A stretch of 64,000 nucleotides of DNA from Micromussa lordhowensis (Eukaryota; Cnidaria; Anthozoa; Scleractinia; Lobophylliidae), in NCBI GenBank assembly GCA_964020085.1, contig CAXHUQ010000225.1, forward strand, positions 1 through 64,000, in the 5' to 3' direction. The position numbers and the translations under genes were made by a program. Shown here one piece after another: positions 61,894-64,000 of the stretch. The first letter of the stretch is position 1; every line of letters begins with the position of its first letter. Under the pieces are notes generated by a model that saw only the letters and a program-made list of their open reading frames with translations, made no database searches and was not told where the DNA came from.

Positions 61894-63963
61894 CGCGCGC
61901 TGGGGGTCCCCTTGGCAAATTTGACATAGCTCGGCTCCACGGCCACTTTAAGAGGCGCGGTTTGCAGCAAAATGTTGTGCTAGGTTGGCACTTAAAGGAA
62001 ATGCTAGTCAGAACATGATGGCATTCGCGCCAGGGTGTTTTTTCTGGCCTTCTTTTTGCAGGAGTTTGCCCTGGTCCCAACTTTGCAGAATTTCAGAAAA
62101 CGCGCGCTGGGGGTCCCCTTGGCAAATTTGACATAGCTCGGCTCCACGGCCACTTTAAGAGGCGCGGTTTGCAGCAAAATGTTGTGCTAGGTTGGCACTT
62201 GAAGGAAATTCTAGTTAGAACATGATGGCATTCGCGCCAGGGTGTTTTTTCTGGCCTTCTTTTTGCAGGAGTTTGCCCTGGTCCCAACTTTGCAGAATTT
62301 CAGAAAACGCGCGCTGGGGGTCCCCTTGGCAAATTTGACATAGCTCGGCTCCACGGCCACTTTAAGAGGCGCGGTTTGCAGCAAAATGTTGTGCTAGGTT
62401 GGCACTTGAAGGAAATCCTAGTTAGAACATGATGGCATTCGCGCCAGGGTGTTTTTTCTGGCCTTCTTTTTGCAGGAGTTTGCCCTGGTCCCAACTTTGC
62501 AGAATTTCAGAAAACGCGCGCTGGGGGTCCCCTTGGCAAATTTGACATAGCTCGGCTCCACGGCCACTTTAAGAGGCGCGGTTTGCAGCAAAATGTTGTG
62601 CTAGGTTGGCACTTGAAGGAAATCTTAGTTAGAACATGATGGCATTCGCGCCAGGGTGTTTTTTCTGGCCTTCTTTTTGCAGGAGTTTGCCCTGGTCCCA
62701 ACTTTGCAGAATTTCAGAAAACGCGCGCTGGGGGTCCCCTTGGCAAATTTGACATAGCTCGGCTCCTCGGCCACTTTAAGAGGCGCGGTTTGCAGCAAAA
62801 TGTTGTGCTAGGTTGGCACTTGAAGGAAATCCTAGTTAGAACATGATGGCATTCGCGCCAGGGTGTTTTTTCTGGCCTTCTTTTTGCAGGAGTTTGCCCT
62901 GGTCCCAACTTTGCAGAATTTCAGAAAACGCGCGCTGGGGGTCCCCTTGGCAAATTTGACATAGCTCGGCTCCACGGCCACTTTAAGAGGCGCGGTTTGC
63001 AGCAAAATGTTGTGCTAGGTTGGCACTTGAAGGAAATTCTAGCTAGAACATGATGGCATTCGCGACAGGGTGGTTTTTTTGGCCTTCTTTTTGCAGGAGT
63101 TTGCCCTGGTTCCAACTTTGCAGAATTTCAGAAAACGCGCGCTGGGGGTCCCCTTGGCAAATTTGACATAGCTCGGCTCCACGGCCACTTTAAGAGGCGC
63201 GGTTTGCAGCAAAATGTTGTGCTAGGTTGGCACTTGAAGGAAATTTTAGTTAGAACATGATGGCATTCGCGCCAGGGTGTTTTTTCTGGCCTTCTTTTTG
63301 CAGGAGTTTGCCCTGGTCCCAACTTTGCAGAATTTCAGAAAACGCGCGCTGGGGGTCCCCTTGGCAAATTTGACATAGCTCGGCTCCACGCCCACTTTAA
63401 GAGGCGCGGTTTGCAGCAAAATGTTGTGCTAGGTTGGCACTTGAAGGAAATCGTAGTTAGAACATGATGGCATTCGCGCCAGGGTGTTTTTTCTGGCCTT
63501 CTTTTTGCAGGAGTTTGCCCTGGTCCCAACTTTGCAGAATTTCAGAAAACGCGCGCTGGGGGTCCCCTTGGCAAATTTGACATAGCTCGGCTCCACGGCC
63601 ACTTTAAGAGGCGCGGTTTGCAGCAAAATGTTGTGCTAGGTTGGCACTTGAAGGAAATCCTAGTTAGAACATGATGGCATTCGCGCCAGGGTGTTTTTTC
63701 TGGCCTTCTTTTTGCAGGAGTTTGCCCTGGTCCCAACTTTGCAGAATTTCAGAAAACGCGCGCTGGGGGTCCCCTTGGCAAATTTGACATAGCTCGGCTC
63801 CACGGCCACTTTAAGAGGCGCGGTTTGCAGCAAAATGTTGTGCTAGCTTGGCACTTGAAGGAAATTCTAGTTAGAACATGATGGCATTCGCGACAGGGTG
63901 GTTTTTCTGGCCTTCTTTTTGCAGGAGTTTGCCCTGGTTCCAACTTTGCAGAATTTCAGAAAA
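61894..63963 (+). repeat. Plain monomers at the right end
   Basis: Ten majority-like monomers. Marked copies are 61894 (cttaaagg, GC, agtcagaac), 62722 (ctcctcgg), 62929 (ctagctag, gcgacagggtgg, ctggttcc) and 63757 (ctagcttgg, gcgacagggtgg, ctggttcc). The last two are 828 bp apart and share two unusual changes, suggesting a 4-monomer duplication continuing past the window. Confidence 0.82.
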
Positions 63964-64000
63964 CGCGCGCTGGGGGTCCCCTTGGCAAATTTGACATAGC
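63964..64000 (+). repeat. Partial monomer at the window edge
   Basis: The first 37 bases of another monomer, ending in gacatagc, so the array continues beyond the window. Confidence 0.95.

Larger units (their letters stand above)
1..64000. repeat. 207-bp satellite DNA array, head to tail, 309 complete monomers plus a partial one
   Basis: The cgcgcgctggg landmark recurs every 207 bases from base 1 to base 63964, always in the same orientation. Length changes are rare: -1 near 6168, 11134, 44253 and 50667; -2 near 14288, 47832, 54246, 56728 and 58796; +1 in the T-rich tract near 20648 and 23340; +4 near 26175, 27007 and 29081; and three monomers with compensating -1/+1 changes (starts 14487, 16143, 16764). 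No unique sequence, transposon or inversion interrupts the array. Long, homogeneous, single-orientation arrays are known from centromeric and heterochromatic satellites of eukaryotes; the centromere assignment is inference. The family was not recognised. The monomer is larger than the common 150-180 bp class of centromeric satellites. Confidence 0.98.

Noticed and set aside
1..63963. Exactly 309 x 207 = 63963 bp, as if length were controlled
   Set aside because: The listed insertions and deletions sum to zero by accident: +10 before 30 kb and -10 after 44 kb.
1..64000. Hundreds of open frames of about 61-96 codons on both strands, taken as genes
   Set aside because: They repeat once per monomer with the same sequence, those I checked mostly start at TTG or GTG, they stop at the same place in each monomer, and they change length whenever a small indel or a single stop change occurs. 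No known domain, signal peptide or ribosome-binding pattern was seen. They are by-products of the repeat.
1..64000. CRISPR array
   Set aside because: The repeat unit is 207 bp with no unique spacers, no leader and no cas genes.
1..64000. Ribosomal DNA spacer subrepeats or a telomeric repeat
   Set aside because: No rRNA gene segment, promoter-like unique sequence or short telomere motif occurs in 64 kb.
1..64000. Inverted or alternately oriented monomers
   Set aside because: I looked for the reverse complement of the cgcgcgctggg and tttgcagcaaa landmarks with their flanks and saw no reversed monomer.

Overview
The whole 64 kb window is one uninterrupted satellite DNA array. A monomer of 207 bp is repeated head to tail, always in the same orientation. 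There are 309 complete monomers (positions 1-63963) plus a 37-bp partial one (63964-64000). I see no gene, RNA gene, transposon, inverted segment or unique sequence anywhere. Base composition of the majority monomer is about 51% GC by hand count (105 of 207), with nine CpG dinucleotides (about 0.68 of the expected number). A homogeneous array of this size points to a eukaryotic chromosome, most likely centromeric or pericentromeric or another heterochromatic block. Many diagnostic variants are C-to-T or G-to-A changes at CpG, which suggests CpG methylation and hence a plant or an animal with methylation. I do not recognise the satellite family and cannot name the species.

Monomer numbering used throughout: base 1 is the first C of cgcgcgctggg, which coincides with window base 1. 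Landmarks are a GGGGTCCCC dyad (10-18), the 11-bp dyad tttgcagcaaa (68-78), a variable block (105-124), CGCG (133-136), a T-rich tract ending in gcag (145-168), and a closing gaatttcagaaaa (195-207). Monomers are very alike, most differing from the majority form at only a few positions by eye. Shared variants nevertheless let the array be read as a patchwork of larger tandem duplications.

Layout by shared variants: 1-4554, a 12-monomer block and a 9-monomer copy of it; 4762-13867, a second duplication (20 monomers, then 22 because one dimer was doubled); 13868-20489, mostly plain monomers with a small 3-monomer doublet at 15936-17177; 20490-25873, a 13-monomer block present twice; 25874-31681, plain monomers with three carriers of the same 4-bp insertion; 31682-34993, a second home of the catcatgg variant; 34994-44101, plain monomers with 4-monomer and 1-monomer doublets; 44102-56722, a block of about 6.4 kb (31 monomers) present twice; 54241-61479, three successive related units of 12, 10 and 13 monomers; 61480-64000, plain tail. 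There is no single higher-order period. Block sizes of 1, 2, 3, 4, 12-13, 20-22 and 31 monomers coexist, as expected from repeated unequal exchange or local amplification.

No genes act together here. Open frames exist only because 207 is a multiple of three and each frame's stops recur once per monomer. Any function would be structural (chromatin, centromere) or from transcription of the repeat itself.
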